A DNA stretch of 64,000 nucleotides from Bicyclus anynana (lineage: Eukaryota; Arthropoda; Insecta; Lepidoptera; Nymphalidae), in assembly GCF_947172395.1 (NCBI RefSeq), contig NC_069099.1, forward strand, positions 13,583,740 through 13,647,739, in the 5' to 3' direction. Shown here one piece after another: positions 22,764-33,730 of the stretch. The notes below the pieces were generated by a model. That model had not been told where the DNA came from, did no database searches, and saw only the letters and a program-made list of their open reading frames with translations. Position numbers and translations under genes: made by a program. Position 1 is the stretch's first letter. Every line of letters starts with the position of its first letter.

Positions 22764-22898
22764 AGAGAGCCGTGATAGCCCAGTGAATATGACCTCTGCC
22801 TCCGATTTCGGAGGGTGTGGGTTCCTAACCCCTCTCATTCTGAGAGGAGACTCGAGCTCAGCAGTGAGCCGGATATGGGTTGATATGGATGATGATGA
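22764..22898 (+). mobile_element. SINE family A with internal deletion
   Basis: The intact tRNA-like head (GAGCCGTGATAGCCCAGTG) is joined directly to the 3' part (CCTAACCCCTCTCATTCTGA..GGGTTGATATGGATGATGATG). The body is deleted between the GGGTT and CCTAA parts. A 90-bp RTE 3' tip lies just upstream at 22527-22617. Confidence 0.8.
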
Positions 22899-22989
22899 AA
22901 GTAGAATATTCTACATTAATGTACCTATAAATAAAAATAAATAAATAATTAATAAACAAGACAATTGTAGATTTATTAAAAAAAATAAA

Positions 22990-23126
22990 ATATTTTTCGG
23001 AATCCTCCTTGACGCGAGCTATATTCTCGGAGCGGGGTTCATCTCCTTTCGCGGCGGTAAGGCGACACCGCGGGTACCGCCGCGCCGCTCGCCAGTCGCA
23101 CCACAGCACGCGTCGACTCGACATGT
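22990..23126 (+). promoter_or_regulatory. Candidate promoter and non-coding first exon with splice donor
   Basis: A GC-rich stretch in AT-rich DNA ends CGACTCGACAT followed by GTAAGT (23125), a near-ideal splice donor. There is no matching ORF or repeat family. An A/T-rich CTATATTC lies about 100 bp before the donor. Muscle Tm1 exon 1 (37219) begins at a splice acceptor within its 5' UTR, so an upstream non-coding exon must exist; this is the best candidate I see on the + strand, 14 kb away. The linkage is inference. Confidence 0.4.
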
Positions 23127-23639
23127 AAGTACCTCGCTCTAGTGATATAGTGTTAACAGTGATAAGTGTTTATCTACGTGCATTCCGGTAAGTCCAGTGC
23201 ATACCTTTGCCTACCTGTTGAGCTTTTAGTACCTGTCAAGTGGACAAAAAGGCTGGAATCCGAAACTAGAAAAAAAATCGTGACATGTAAAACATGTGAA
23301 ATATTTTCGTACTAAAATATTAACATGACATGAAAAAGACCTACACAATTTTCATATGTTAAAAAAAAACAAATAAGGTGTTTATTCACAACTTCTTTGA
23401 TACCAAAATTAATTTACAGAATGTAAAATTTATTCAATTCGTAATTTATTATTTACTTATTTAAAAGTGATACATGTTATCGGAATTCATAAAATATTTA
23501 TTAACTATCTAACCCAAAAAATATATAGTGTTGAATACAATTATTTAATTCAAGACGAATTATGCATTTTTAGTCTATATTTAAACTTGCTAAGTAGATT
23601 GTCTCTGGGCAGTATTTTGTAATCCGTGGCCCTGTTTCT

Positions 23640-23790
23640 ATTTTTAAATGTCGCGGTGCTCGGTTTCAGCAGTAGTGGCCAATAGGAAACGCGTTTGTCC
23701 GAGTTTTCCCGCGTTTTGGCAACCTGCCAATGGCGGGCGAGCGCGGGAAGCGGAGGCGGTATACGCATGCGCGAGCTTACGCGCTTTTTG
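23640..23790. promoter_or_regulatory. CpG-rich promoter-like island with E2F-, NFI- and NRF-1-like motifs
   Basis: Contains a CCAAT box (GGCCAATAGG), TTTTCCCGC (E2F-like, about 23704), TTGGC-N5-GCCAA (23716-23730, a full NFI palindrome), GCGGGAA (second E2F-like) and ACGCATGCGCG (NRF-1-like, about 23763). No convincing gene starts here on either strand. Motif names are from known consensus; function is untested. Confidence 0.4.
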
Positions 23791-24129
23791 TAATTCAGAC
23801 ATTTTATTTTTAGAATTAACTTTTTATAGTGGTTTAAAATGACTGATTTTTGATTAATTTTATCATTATCAGGTTATTTGCAAGGGCCATCTCTTTTTAG
23901 GGTAAAGGTTTTTTAAGCTTAGATTAGCTTTGGGTTGATAATCTTAGTTAGATTCTGTAGCGATCACTATCAAATGATATAACAATGACTTGGGGTACTT
24001 GGGTGCCGAGGTACCTAGAGGGTAGTTTTACCATTAGTTTCCCAACTTTGGCCTACTACTGAGATTTTCCTGAATGAAATTCCCAATATTTCATAGTTGG
24101 ACTCAATGATTATTTTTTACCAAAGACAT

Positions 24130-24425
24130 GTTACGTGCCGACAAAATCACTGCAAAAAGTGATCCGAATTTAGCGACTACACTGAGATCACACATGCACG
24201 ATTTTGTGATTACTTACGTTATATATTTATGTAAATATATAGTTTTTACACTTCCTAAACACACAATTCACCATATTTAGGAATTATATGTGTTTAAATA
24301 ATATTCGTTGTTTAATAAGCGACTAAATGAAATTAAGACAATTATGCACATTTGTCCGCATCAGTTTTGATACGCTAGCGCCCTATCTCTAGTATAAAAT
24401 ATCATTGGCTTAAACCAAGGGCCGT
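24130..24425 (-). mobile_element. Interspersed repeat, same family as 12208-12525
   Basis: GCAAAAAGTGATCCGAATTTAG..ACTTCCTAAACACACAATTC..CTAGCGCCCTATCTCTAGTA are complements of segments at 11630-11660 and 12230-12470. It is the minus-strand copy of the family; the plus-strand copy is at 24815-25010. No coding content seen. Confidence 0.55.
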
Positions 24426-24593
24426 GTGATCCATAGCTAGTCAGGCTAACTAACTAAGAGCAACGAGCAGGCAACGAAATAACTATTACATTTTAATTTA
24501 TGCTTATATTAAATTTTTAAAAAGTTTTTGAGAAAATTACGGATGTACATTCGGATACATACAAAGATTTTTTAATAGAGAGATAATCACTAT

Positions 24594-24728
24594 AGTGTTT
24601 TTCAGATAGCATTGGTACTTTGACAGTTCGTTTCACTCTTGAAACTTTGCCGCGATTCACGATAATAGTCCGTATTATGAACGTCATAAGGCAACTGTCA
24701 CCGTACTCATGCTATCTGAAAATCACTT
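24594..24728. mobile_element. MITE, copy 2 (TTTTCAGATAGCA termini)
   Basis: Same termini and interior (TTCGTTTCACTCTTGAAA, ATAATAG..TATTATGAACGTC) as 13773-13914. Confidence 0.8.
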
Positions 24729-24814
24729 AAGCGCGTGAAAACTGAAGCGAATAAAAGCGGCTGCTTGTTTTAATTTTATTGAGCCGCATAGTAAACAACG
24801 AAAGTTATTTAAAC

Positions 24815-25010
24815 AATAGATATTGTATACAATGTCGAGTTGTGTGTTCAGGAACTTTAAAAACTGTATATACATAAATATATAATGGAATTAGACACAA
24901 AATTGTTGTGTATTGTGTGCGGTCGGTGGAGTAGCTAAATTCGAATCAATTTTTACTGTGATTTTGTAGGCACGTAACATGTCTATAGTGTAAAATATCT
25001 ATAGCATTCA
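24815..25010 (+). mobile_element. Interspersed repeat, uninterrupted copy of 12208-12525
   Basis: ACAATGTCGAGTTGTGTGTTCAGG through TTTTTACTGTGATTTTGTAGGCACG and CTATAGTGTAAAATATC. It lacks the inserted LINE 3' end present at 12250-12380. Confidence 0.6.
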
Positions 25011-25740
25011 TACAATTAAGAGTCGAATACACTATTCTCTATATGTCAGTTAATAAGTATTAATTGAATATGGTTATAAAGTACGAGTAAATATGAATAA
25101 ATATACATACTTTGGACAGAGCTCTTATGACACTCCAACTTGGAATGCGCTGCATTCCGAAGGTTCTTTTTCATTTTTTGGTATGACGTATGAACGACCC
25201 TGAATGGCCTTGATGGCATCATCGTCAGTTGCGGAATTTGGGATAAATAAAGCCTTAAAACTGGGAAGGCTTGATGCTACTGAATAAATAAATAAAATAA
25301 AGTGAAAATAATACTTTTTTTTAGTATTATTTGAGTAGTAGAAATAATATAAAATATCATTTAGTAAAAACATAATTAAGCTTAATGAAATATAAATTAA
25401 ATTTTACGCAACACAGAAAACGTGAAAGATTTTGAAATCTGTGTTACAAAAATCCTATGTGATATAGGTTAGCAAAGCTGATGGATTCCATTAAATCAAT
25501 CAATACTCAATACATATAAATAAAATTGAAGTGTCTCTGACTGTGTGTGTTTTCTCAATACTTATCACTTACAATTATTTACATGATAGTAAACATAAAC
25601 GAACTTTTTAAAATAAATAAATAAATGAATTTTTATTTCAGTTCAAGAACCATATAAATAATAATCTAGATGAGTTAGTAAGATTAAGATTAATAACAAT
25701 TTTTTACCTTAAACTATGTTAGTATTGTTAGTGAACCTAA

Positions 25741-27965
25741 AAATTAAAATTAAAAATAAAAATAAAAGTAACATCTATCTATGTAACATCTATCTACAAA
25801 AACGGCCTGTAGCCACAGCTATCCATCGTGCCACTATTGGGCAGCTCAACCTCTCCAATATTGAGCCCAGGATGCTGTTGTGGCCATCGCGAAGACGTTG
25901 TAGGAGTGAAGCTGCCTTTTTGCGCATGATAGCATGGAAACCATCAGTGCGAGCATCGAAGAACATGCCACTTGCACTACAATACCTTGGCAACCCCAAC
26001 AACATCCTAAACCCATTATTGTATTGAACTCTAAGGGTATTTAGTGATCTAAGTGAATATGTCACCCACAAACCACTCGAGTAGAACGATTGACAGTAGG
26101 CTTTGAAAAGCGTTATTTTAACTTCTTTGGTACATCGAGCAAATCTGCGGGCAAGCATATTACACCTAACTGACAAAGCCCTTCGTTCTCTTTCTATGTC
26201 ATCATCATCCCTTAAGTTCTCTTTTATGACGTGTCCTAAATACCTGAATTGCTTCACGACCCTAAGCTTCACACCTCCTAAGCATACCGGCGGCACATAC
26301 TTTGGCCGATAGCTACCCGCTTTGAAAACCAGGAGCTCGCTTTTTTTGGCATTATATAGTAGGCCATGTGATCTGGCATAAACCTCACAGATATTCAGGA
26401 GACGTCGTATGGAACCAATCGTAGGGCCCAGCAACACCATATCATCGGCATAACTAATATTATTAAAACATGTATCCCCAACAAAGCATCCTACATGCGT
26501 GCTGCTAAGCCTCACAATCAGCTCATTAATATACAAATTGAATAACAGAGGAGAGGATAAGCCACCTTGCCTTACACCACATTCTAATGTGTATTCATCA
26601 GAGAGAGTACCGGCCCATCGCACCTGATTTTTCTGGTTTTTATACCAAAACTTTAAGATTTGAATTAAGGGCGCATCTACACCCTCCTTTTGCAGTTTCT
26701 CCCATAACAAGTTATATGACACGAGATCAAAGGCCTTTGATAAGTCTAAAAAACATCCATAAATAGTAGTTTTCCTATCTTTATAGTACCTTACAGCATG
26801 CTTAAGGCACAAAATGGCACTCTCCGTCGAGACTCTAGGTCTAAAACCAAATTGGGCCTCATGAATTTTCACCTGCTGAACTAGGCGTGCATTAATCATG
26901 CTGTCCAGCACCTTAGCCGCTATGGTTGCAAGTGAGATAGGCCGGTAATTCGTTCTGTCTGACGCATCACCTGTCTTATTTTTTATAATTGGTACAACAA
27001 TAGTTCGCATCAAAGACTCCGGTAGGTGACTATGGTTCAGACACTTGGTGTAAAACAGAGAAAGCACTTTGGGCAAGTTTTCACCTGCATATTTCAGGTG
27101 TTCTATGCTGAGCCCATCGTGACCAGGGCTCTTACCCCTCTGCATTTTCTTAATAGTATTTTCGACATCTATTTCTGAAAAGGTAGATAGCTGCTCTGTC
27201 ACCATCGGCTCAGCGCTGTCATCCGCAAACACAGACTGCCCTAATAAGGACCTCACTTGAAAATTATCCTTAAATAGGTTAGCAATAGGCTTGCTACCGT
27301 GGATTCCACCAATGCTCACAGGTTGGCCAGGTTTTACATTTAATTTGTTTGTGTTTTTCCAGAAACATTTAAAGTTTTTTGCTTTATGGTCAGAAGCAAG
27401 CAAATCCATCTTAATTTGTTCTTGTCTATCTTGGCACCATTTTAGTTTGGCTTTAAACTCCTTTCTACTTTCATTCATATTGTTATAAATAATCCCATAC
27501 TTTGGCTTTCCATATAACACCCAATTTTGAAAATTAATTCTAGCCAACCTATGAGCATTGGCAACATATTTATTCCACCCTGTAATATAACCACCCCTTC
27601 TGGGGCATTTATACTTACAAGATGAAGTAGCTGCCGATGATAAAATGTTAATTAAATTCCGATAAAGTTCATCCAACATTAACCTATGTATTTTATTATG
27701 GCAGTTATTAGCGCCACACTCCATCAAATCTTGCGGCACTATCAACTTTGAAATTTCAGACTGACAAATGTTGTGGTAATTACTAATTTGTTGTGGTTCT
27801 CTTTCTCCCCATACAATACCAGTTTTTGAAATATCAAAGTCAGTTGCTACCATTTTTACTTTGGGTGTGAGTTGCCCCAAGTTGCACTTAATTACAAGAG
27901 GGAAATGATCAGACCAGTGCACATCATATTTAACTGACACATCCTTTTTGAAAATATACATCTGT
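25741..27965 (-). mobile_element. 5'-truncated CR1/Jockey-like LINE
   Basis: The minus-strand element begins in the end of the APE endonuclease (WSDHFPL), carries a complete reverse transcriptase frame and ends in an (ATTTTT)n-like 3' tail at 25741-25765. The 5' truncation is at about 27965, where a Helitron-like fragment begins. 5' truncation is usual for target-primed insertion. Confidence 0.8.
25790..27961 (-). CDS. Reverse transcriptase of a CR1/Jockey-like LINE (partial ORF2)
   Basis: 723 codons with no stop. In order: residual endonuclease SDHFPL near residue 20, KSPGHDGLSIEHLKYAG near 277, NYRPISL, QFGFRPRVSTESAI, FLDLSKAFD near 405 (first catalytic Asp), CGVRQGGLSSPLLFNLYIN near 462, SYADDMVLL near 500 (catalytic Asp pair) and FRYLGHVI. 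These are RT motifs 1 to 7 of non-LTR elements. It copies element RNA into DNA at the target nick. The endonuclease catalytic half is missing, so this copy cannot move by itself. The clade call (CR1/Jockey group) is by resemblance. The ATG at 27961 lies at the truncation point and is probably not the native start. Confidence 0.88.
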   Translation of the reverse strand: MYIFKKDVSVKYDVHWSDHFPLVIKCNLGQLTPKVKMVATDFDISKTGIVWGEREPQQISNYHNICQSEISKLIVPQDLMECGANNCHNKIHRLMLDELYRNLINILSSAATSSCKYKCPRRGGYITGWNKYVANAHRLARINFQNWVLYGKPKYGIIYNNMNESRKEFKAKLKWCQDRQEQIKMDLLASDHKAKNFKCFWKNTNKLNVKPGQPVSIGGIHGSKPIANLFKDNFQVRSLLGQSVFADDSAEPMVTEQLSTFSEIDVENTIKKMQRGKSPGHDGLSIEHLKYAGENLPKVLSLFYTKCLNHSHLPESLMRTIVVPIIKNKTGDASDRTNYRPISLATIAAKVLDSMINARLVQQVKIHEAQFGFRPRVSTESAILCLKHAVRYYKDRKTTIYGCFLDLSKAFDLVSYNLLWEKLQKEGVDAPLIQILKFWYKNQKNQVRWAGTLSDEYTLECGVRQGGLSSPLLFNLYINELIVRLSSTHVGCFVGDTCFNNISYADDMVLLGPTIGSIRRLLNICEVYARSHGLLYNAKKSELLVFKAGSYRPKYVPPVCLGGVKLRVVKQFRYLGHVIKENLRDDDDIERERRALSVRCNMLARRFARCTKEVKITLFKAYCQSFYSSGLWVTYSLRSLNTLRVQYNNGFRMLLGLPRYCSASGMFFDARTDGFHAIMRKKAASLLQRLRDGHNSILGSILERLSCPIVARWIAVATGRFCR

Positions 27966-28110
27966 TTTTCTGTTTGTCTATCTTATCTTATCTCTAGAAC
28001 GGCTGAACGGATTTTAATGCGATAGAGCAATATGTAGGCTACTTTTCATCCCGGAAAAATACATGGTTTCCGCGGGATTTATTATAAAATATAAAATCGC
28101 AGGTGTCTGT
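27966..28110 (+). mobile_element. Helitron-like fragment
   Basis: TCTAGAACGGCTGAACGGATTTTAATGC, CTTTTCATCCCGGAAAAATAC and CGCGGGATTTATT; shared with 19655-19850 and other copies. Confidence 0.5.
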
Positions 28111-28117
28111 CATTAAT

Positions 28118-28310
28118 ATGGCGACCCCGCACCGGAAAGCGCAGTGTTGGTTGACCCCCCACTAGGTGGACCGAGGATATCAAGCGGATTGCAGGGAGCC
28201 CCTGGATGCTGGCGGCTCGAGACCGTTATGCTTGGAGGTCCATGCAAGAGGCCTATGTCGTATGTCCAGCACTGGACTTCCATCGACTGATAATGATGAC
28301 AATGATTCAT
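28118..28310 (+). mobile_element. RTE-like LINE 3' tip
   Basis: GGTTGACCCCCCACTAGGTGG..TTGCAGGGAG..GAGGCCTATGTCGTATGTCC..GACTTCCATCGACTGATAATGATGA: the last 180 bp of the same subfamily as 21930-22235. Confidence 0.7.
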
Positions 28311-28311
28311 C

Positions 28312-28577
28312 ATTATCAACCCATATTCAGCTCACTGCTGAGCTCGAGTCTCCTCTCAGAATGAGAGGGGTTAGGCCAATAGACCACCACGCTGGTCCAA
28401 TGCGGATTGGCAGAGAATTAAGATTACGATGATTTTCCTTCACCGTTTGAGACACGTGATATTTAATTTCAATGTACACACAACTGTAAAGTTGGAGGTG
28501 CATGTCCCGGATCGGATTCGAACCATAGCCTCTGGAATCGGAGGCAGAGGTCATATCCACTGGGCTATCACGGCTCC
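28312..28577 (-). mobile_element. SINE family A, minus strand
   Basis: CAACCCATATTCAGCTCACTG to CTGGGCTATCACGGCTCC. The inner body near CTTCACACACGCAG is deleted. It joins the RTE tip end to end, the ATGATGATG tails abutting. Confidence 0.85.
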
Positions 28578-28587
28578 TTATAAGATG

Positions 28588-28775
28588 ACTAGCTGACGCC
28601 GCGCGGTTTCACCCGCGTGGTTCCCGATCCCGTAGGAATACGGGGATAATATATAGCCTTCCTCGATAAGTGGGCTATCTAACACTGAAATAATTTTTCA
28701 AATCGGACCAGTATTTCCTGAGATTAGCAAGTTCAAACAAACAAACTCTTCAGCTTTATAATATTAGTATAGATT
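28588..28775 (-). mobile_element. Helitron-like element, minus strand
   Basis: CTAGCTGACGCCGCGCGGTTTCA to TTATAATATTAGTATAGA followed by T; intact termini. Confidence 0.75.
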
Positions 28776-29029
28776 AAGTGCTTGCAATATGACATCAAAT
28801 GAAATGGAAAAGGCCGTAACACAATTATTACTTGCCTACTTAAATACTAAATCATATTAGGTATTTACTTGAGACAATGGGCAATGGAAGGCTTTTAGCA
28901 AACGGTTAGCATACAATGAACGATTAAGGTTATGTATGGTGCCAACCGGATGATGTTGTGCTAAGTGTTTCCCAAAACGATTTAATTACGAAGTTTTGCA
29001 ATATAGGTACCCAGTCCTGTATAATGGAT

Positions 29030-29440
29030 TACCCTATAAGCTATTTTAGCTTAGCTTCTTTAACACGATCCCCAAGACTGTGATGGACTTGCCAATGCCA
29101 ATGCACAACTTCAAGCAATGTGTTAAAAAATCATTTACTTAGTCGAGGTTACTACACTATTGATGAGTTCCTTAACGATAAAGGCGCTTGGAAGCCATTG
29201 GATCAGCTTCCACCTTCACACAGGAAGTAAAACTGTAAGAAATTGTAATTGTTATCAATTCTAAATTATAATACTGTATGAATTTTTCATTTGAAAAGAG
29301 CAACTGTTGAGTTTCTTGCCGGTATCTTCTCAGCAGAACCTACTTTCCGACCCGAATCTTTACAAATAGTCAACTGACGTGTCAAAAGTGCTTGTAAACT
29401 GAGCCTACTTGAAATAAATGAATTTTGAATTTGAATATTT
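29030..29440 (+). mobile_element. LINE 3' end
   Basis: A broken translation (FFNTIPKTVMDLPMP..FKQCVKKSFT, then IDEFLN-like) resembles the end of ORF2 of a lepidopteran LINE. The 3' non-coding part, CAGCAGAACCTACTTTCCG..TTGAAATAAATGAATTTTGA, is common in such repeats. Several stops show it is old. From 29441 to 31160 I see no gene or clear repeat. Confidence 0.6.
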
Positions 29441-31159
29441 ATGCAATAGCTTAGGGCATCCCGTTTAAGAGGGCACTATAGCCGGTCGGGAAACATAGCA
29501 CGGAAGTTTTCGCGGGTTTCCTTCATCAATCAATCAACTCTTGTTGTTGATATTTGTGTTTATAAATTAAACCGTAGTTTCTCTGTAGATCTCCCATGGA
29601 AAAATATAGATAAAATATAGTCATGTTATTCGCTGATAATTTAGCTTTCGATTGGTGGAAGAATTTAAAAAGCTGGTTCAGTGGTTTAGACGTAAAGCAT
29701 AACAGACTTATTGTTGCATTTAAAATATAAAATATGGTAATATTGTAATATTTAGGTCCACGATGCAGGTAAGTAGATGCAATAAAATGTAGATAAACTG
29801 CAGGAAAACCTTCATTATTGTGAAGATAAAATGCTAAAATAAGCAATCAGGAAACAGCAAATAGAGATGATACGAGGAATGCATTATGTTTGTCTGAGGC
29901 TATGCATACTTACTACAATTAGATTACTTATCTACCTTCATACAGGCTCATAATTGAACATTCATACATAAAGAATCTATGGGAAATTAAATAGACGTAC
30001 GTATGTATTTTGATTTTTCTCTGTGAAACTCTGTAACGGTTGGTACTGGTAACGGAGTAGAATAATGGTTTATGTGATGACATACCTAAAAATAAAAACT
30101 AAATTTCCTGAACAAAAAATAATTAAAATAAGTATGTACAACATTTATTTTTTATTTCAACAGGACTCAGTTATTCAGGGTCGTAAAAAAATTAAAAAAT
30201 AAAGTCTCGTGACAGGTGACAATGACAGGCAGGGACTTCATTGACATTTGTGGCAACCAGTTTTTAGTGATTACCCTCATTTAAGTTATAATGACTAATC
30301 AAGATTTTATAGTTTTGTGTTATCTACGAGTACGTAGATATTAAATTCTTATTTTAAATTTTTAAATTGTCGAGCTGTTGTCCTAAGGGATTTTACCAGT
30401 TCCAACGTTCATAAAGTGAGTCATCATCGAAAATTCATTTTATTAAGGTTAGTTTTAAATTCTTATAATTTGGTTTGGCTTTTGAATTTTGTCGATTGCG
30501 GTTTAAGATAACGTGTTTATTTTTATTAAATTGAACACAAGGTTGCGTTTAAGGTTAAATAAGTAGTGGAAAATGCAAGTAATAATAAACTGATATTCGT
30601 ATTTATAATATTAGTTAGGACTACCTGTACAACGCGGTTTCACCTGCTTAGATCCCATTTCTGTAAGGATATCGAAATTCATATCAACCTAAGCTACTCC
30701 TTATAAACTCAACTATCTACCAGTGAGAGTCCCATAAAAATCGGTCAACTCGTTTCAGAGATTAACCCGATGCAAATATTTAAGCAAAATAAATAAAGTA
30801 CTTACTTAACTTTGCAACTTTCAAACATATTATATTTTAATTTTATTTATTTGTGCTTATAGAATATGCCCTGTTGTATGTATACCACTTCAAAACTTTG
30901 CCTTCGTCCCGTGTATACTCGTGCAAGGGCATTGAGTTATAAAATTCTACGCATTAGAGAAGTCACTACTTATGACTGCGGCGATATCGCCGCACTTCAT
31001 AGTTTCTTGCTAGCTTACTAGGGTAAAAGAAAAGTGTAAGCGCCACATAATTCATGATGCTTATGACGTTTTGGTTGCAAAAAACACAATAAGTATTCTG
31101 TATCTAGGTGATGTTGCGCCGTAGTAGACTTGCCCAATCATGCCAAAAACATGATTTTT

Positions 31160-32245
31160 ATTTAGGGCATCTAATTTAGTACGTAGTACATATTCACAGA
31201 TACTCAATGTTAGTTATTAGTTGACAAGTTAATAAATATTGGTTTAGACCTGCAGAATTTGTTTGTATGCGAAAAATATGTCGTAACATATACAAACACA
31301 CAATTACGACATGATTTTGAAAGAGCTTATCTAGCGCGTAGTACATAGTAACTCAATGTGCAAGAGTCAGTTAATTAACAACTAAACTTTTATAGCTGTG
31401 GCAAATACTGTTATTATGTTAGTCATGTTTTTTATTTTATTTTGAACAGCTTCTCTAACACGTAGTACATAGTAACTCATTGTACAAGGGTCGGTTAATT
31501 TACTAATATTGTTTTTATGTTACGACGTAAATTTGTTTGGAAAAGCTTCTTAAGTACGTAGTAAAGTAAATCAATGTGCAACTGCAAGGGTCGGTTAATT
31601 AACAACTAATGTTTCAGCAAATACGGTTTTTTATATTGCGACTGTATGTTGTTTGTTTGCAACAGTTTCTCTAGATCGTAGTACATCAATGTGCAAGGGT
31701 CGGTTAATTAACAACTAGTGTTTCAGCAAATACGGTTTTTTATATTGCGACTGTATGTTGTTTGTGTGCAACAGTTTCTCTAGATCGTAGTAAATCAATG
31801 TGCAAGGGACGGTTAATTAACAACTAATGTTTCAGCAAATACAGTTTTTTATATTGCAACTGTATGTTGTTTGTTTGCAACAGTTTCTCTAGATCGTAGT
31901 ACATCAATGTGCAAGCGTCGGTTAATTAACAACTAGTGTTTCAGCAAATACAGTTTTTTATATTGTGACTGTATGTTGTTGGTTTGCAACAGTTTCTCTA
32001 GATCGTAGTACATCAATGTGCAAGCGTCGGTTAATTAACAACTAATGTTTCAGCAAATACGGTTTTTTATATTGCGACTGTATGTTGTTTGTTTGCAACA
32101 GTTTCTCTAGATCGTAGTACATCAATGTGCAAGGGTCGGTTAATTAACAACTAATGTTTCAGCAAATACGGTTTTTATATTGCGACTGTATGTTGTTTGT
32201 TTGCAACAGTTTCTCTAGATCGTAGTACATCAATGGGCAAGGGTC
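31160..32245. repeat. Tandem array of a 109-bp unit
   Basis: The marker TCAATG recurs at 31571, 31686, 31795, 31904, 32013, 32122 and 32230, so the period is 109 bp in the right half. Units contain GGTCGGTTAATTAACAACTA, TTTTTTATATTGCGACTGTA and GTTTCTCTAGATCGTAGTACA. Upstream units (markers at 31204, 31353 and 31478) are diverged and of uneven length. Confidence 0.95.
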
Positions 32246-32482
32246 GGTTATTTAACCCGACCGGTCAGCAATGCACTCAGATGCATTTTTGCGAAATATG
32301 AATCACGCGGTGGAATGCTATCCACTTGAATCACGTCTCGCAGCCTCCGGACATTATGGTCATTGTACTCAATGACTCGTTGGTCCAATCGTTACGTAAT
32401 GCGGCTTTGAATCTTAAGATCCTGGTGTCGTGTCCGGGAAATATTGACATTTTAGGTGTGCGAAATTCAACAGCTTGTCTTA

Positions 32483-32925
32483 ATTTCATCATCATCATCA
32501 TCATATCAGCCAATGTCCACTGCAGGACAATAGGCCTTTTGTAGGGATTTAAAAACTTCACGCTACTGAGCCATCTGCATCCAGCGAATCCCTGGGACTC
32601 GCTTGATGTCGTCAGTCCACCTGGTGGAGGGTCGAGCAACACTGCGCTTACTAGAGCGGGGTCGCCATTCCAGCACCTTGGAATCCCAACGTCCATCAGC
32701 TCTTCGAACTATGCGCCCCGCCCACTGCCACTTCAGCTTCGCAACTCGTTGAGCTATGTCGGTGACTTTGGTTCTTCTGCGGATCTCCTTATTTCTGATT
32801 CGATCACGCAGAGATACTCCTAACATAGCTCGATCCATCGCCCGCTGTGTGACTCTGAGCCTTTTTATAAGGCCCATAGTTAGCGACCAAGTCTCGGAAC
32901 CATAGGTCATCACTGGCAACTCGCA
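32483..32925 (-). mobile_element. RTE-like LINE 3' fragment with (ATG)n tail
   Basis: Minus-strand frame 32563-32919: YGSETWSLTMGLIKRLRVTQ, RAMDRAMLGVSLRDRIRNKE, WAGRIVRRADGRW and STRWTDDIKR. This is the best-preserved copy of the subfamily in the window. The tail ATGATGATGATG lies at about 32487-32500. It starts abruptly at 32925 in TCACTGG, a 5' truncation. Confidence 0.85.
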
Positions 32926-32941
32926 CGCGTGCGAGGTTTAT

Positions 32942-33094
32942 ATACGTTTATACTAAGGTAAAGTTTGTGTTGTTGTTTGGGGTAATCTCTAGAGAAATTT
33001 TTTACCACTAGAAGGCCACGTTATTTGTGAGTGTCATATATTTTCACTGGAACGGAAACAACGCGGGTGAAACCGCGGGACGTCGGTAAATCAT
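32942..33094 (+). mobile_element. Helitron-like element, variant
   Basis: TATACTAAGGTAAAGTTTGT, GGGGTAATCTCTAGAG and AACGCGGGTGAAACCGCGGGACG. Related copies with the same body are at 33525-33730 (plus) and 34085-34278 (minus). Confidence 0.55.
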
Positions 33095-33524
33095 AATCAT
33101 ACTAAAGAAAATTGCTTCCTACTGTATGTATTCTTAGATCTTTAATAGTATGCAACGGATTTCCAAGTGGTTTTCGTTATTAGTTAGAATGGGTCAATTA
33201 TTTTAATAAATTTGTAAGTTTGTGAGGTTGTAAGGCATAATACATGGGTGGGATGTCAGTCATTAATATGTTATGAACGATAGAGAGTCAAATATTTCGA
33301 GGTATCCGATTTGGTTTCCTATGTTATTTTTTTTCTGGTTATTTGATAGTTCCGGTTACGTTAGTCTATGGCACTTTTTTCAACACTATTTCTTGTTTAT
33401 TACTTAATGTTATGTTTCGTGCTGAGTATCTACCTAGATGGTGTAATGATGTCCAGAGTTCGAATCCAGAGTCAGTTAAAATATTTTTTAGATTCCTATT
33501 TAATAGCAGCCATATATAGTCTAG

Positions 33525-33730
33525 TCTATACTAATATTATAAAGAGGTAAAGTTTGTAAGTTTGTAAGTTTGTAACAATTATTTGAAATGGGGTAATCTT
33601 CGGAACTACTGGTCCGATTTTAAAAATTCTTTCACCAGTAGAATGCTACGTTATCGGGGAGTGCTATAGGCTATATTTTATATTTCTATCATATATAACT
33701 ACTGAGTTATCGCGGGTTTTCTCTTACAGG
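33525..33730 (+). mobile_element. Helitron-like element, variant
   Basis: TCTATACTAATATTATAAAGAGG, (TTTGTAAG)3, GGTCCGATTTTAAAAATTC; the right end is degraded. Confidence 0.6.

Noticed and set aside
25125..25373. Minus-strand frame with LPSFKALFIPNSATDDDAIKAI
   Set aside because: The C-terminal part looks protein-like but I do not recognise it, and the N-terminal half is AT-rich low complexity; it may be a repeat fragment.
31160..32245. CRISPR array
   Set aside because: The whole 109-bp unit is repeated with no unique spacers; it is a eukaryotic tandem repeat.
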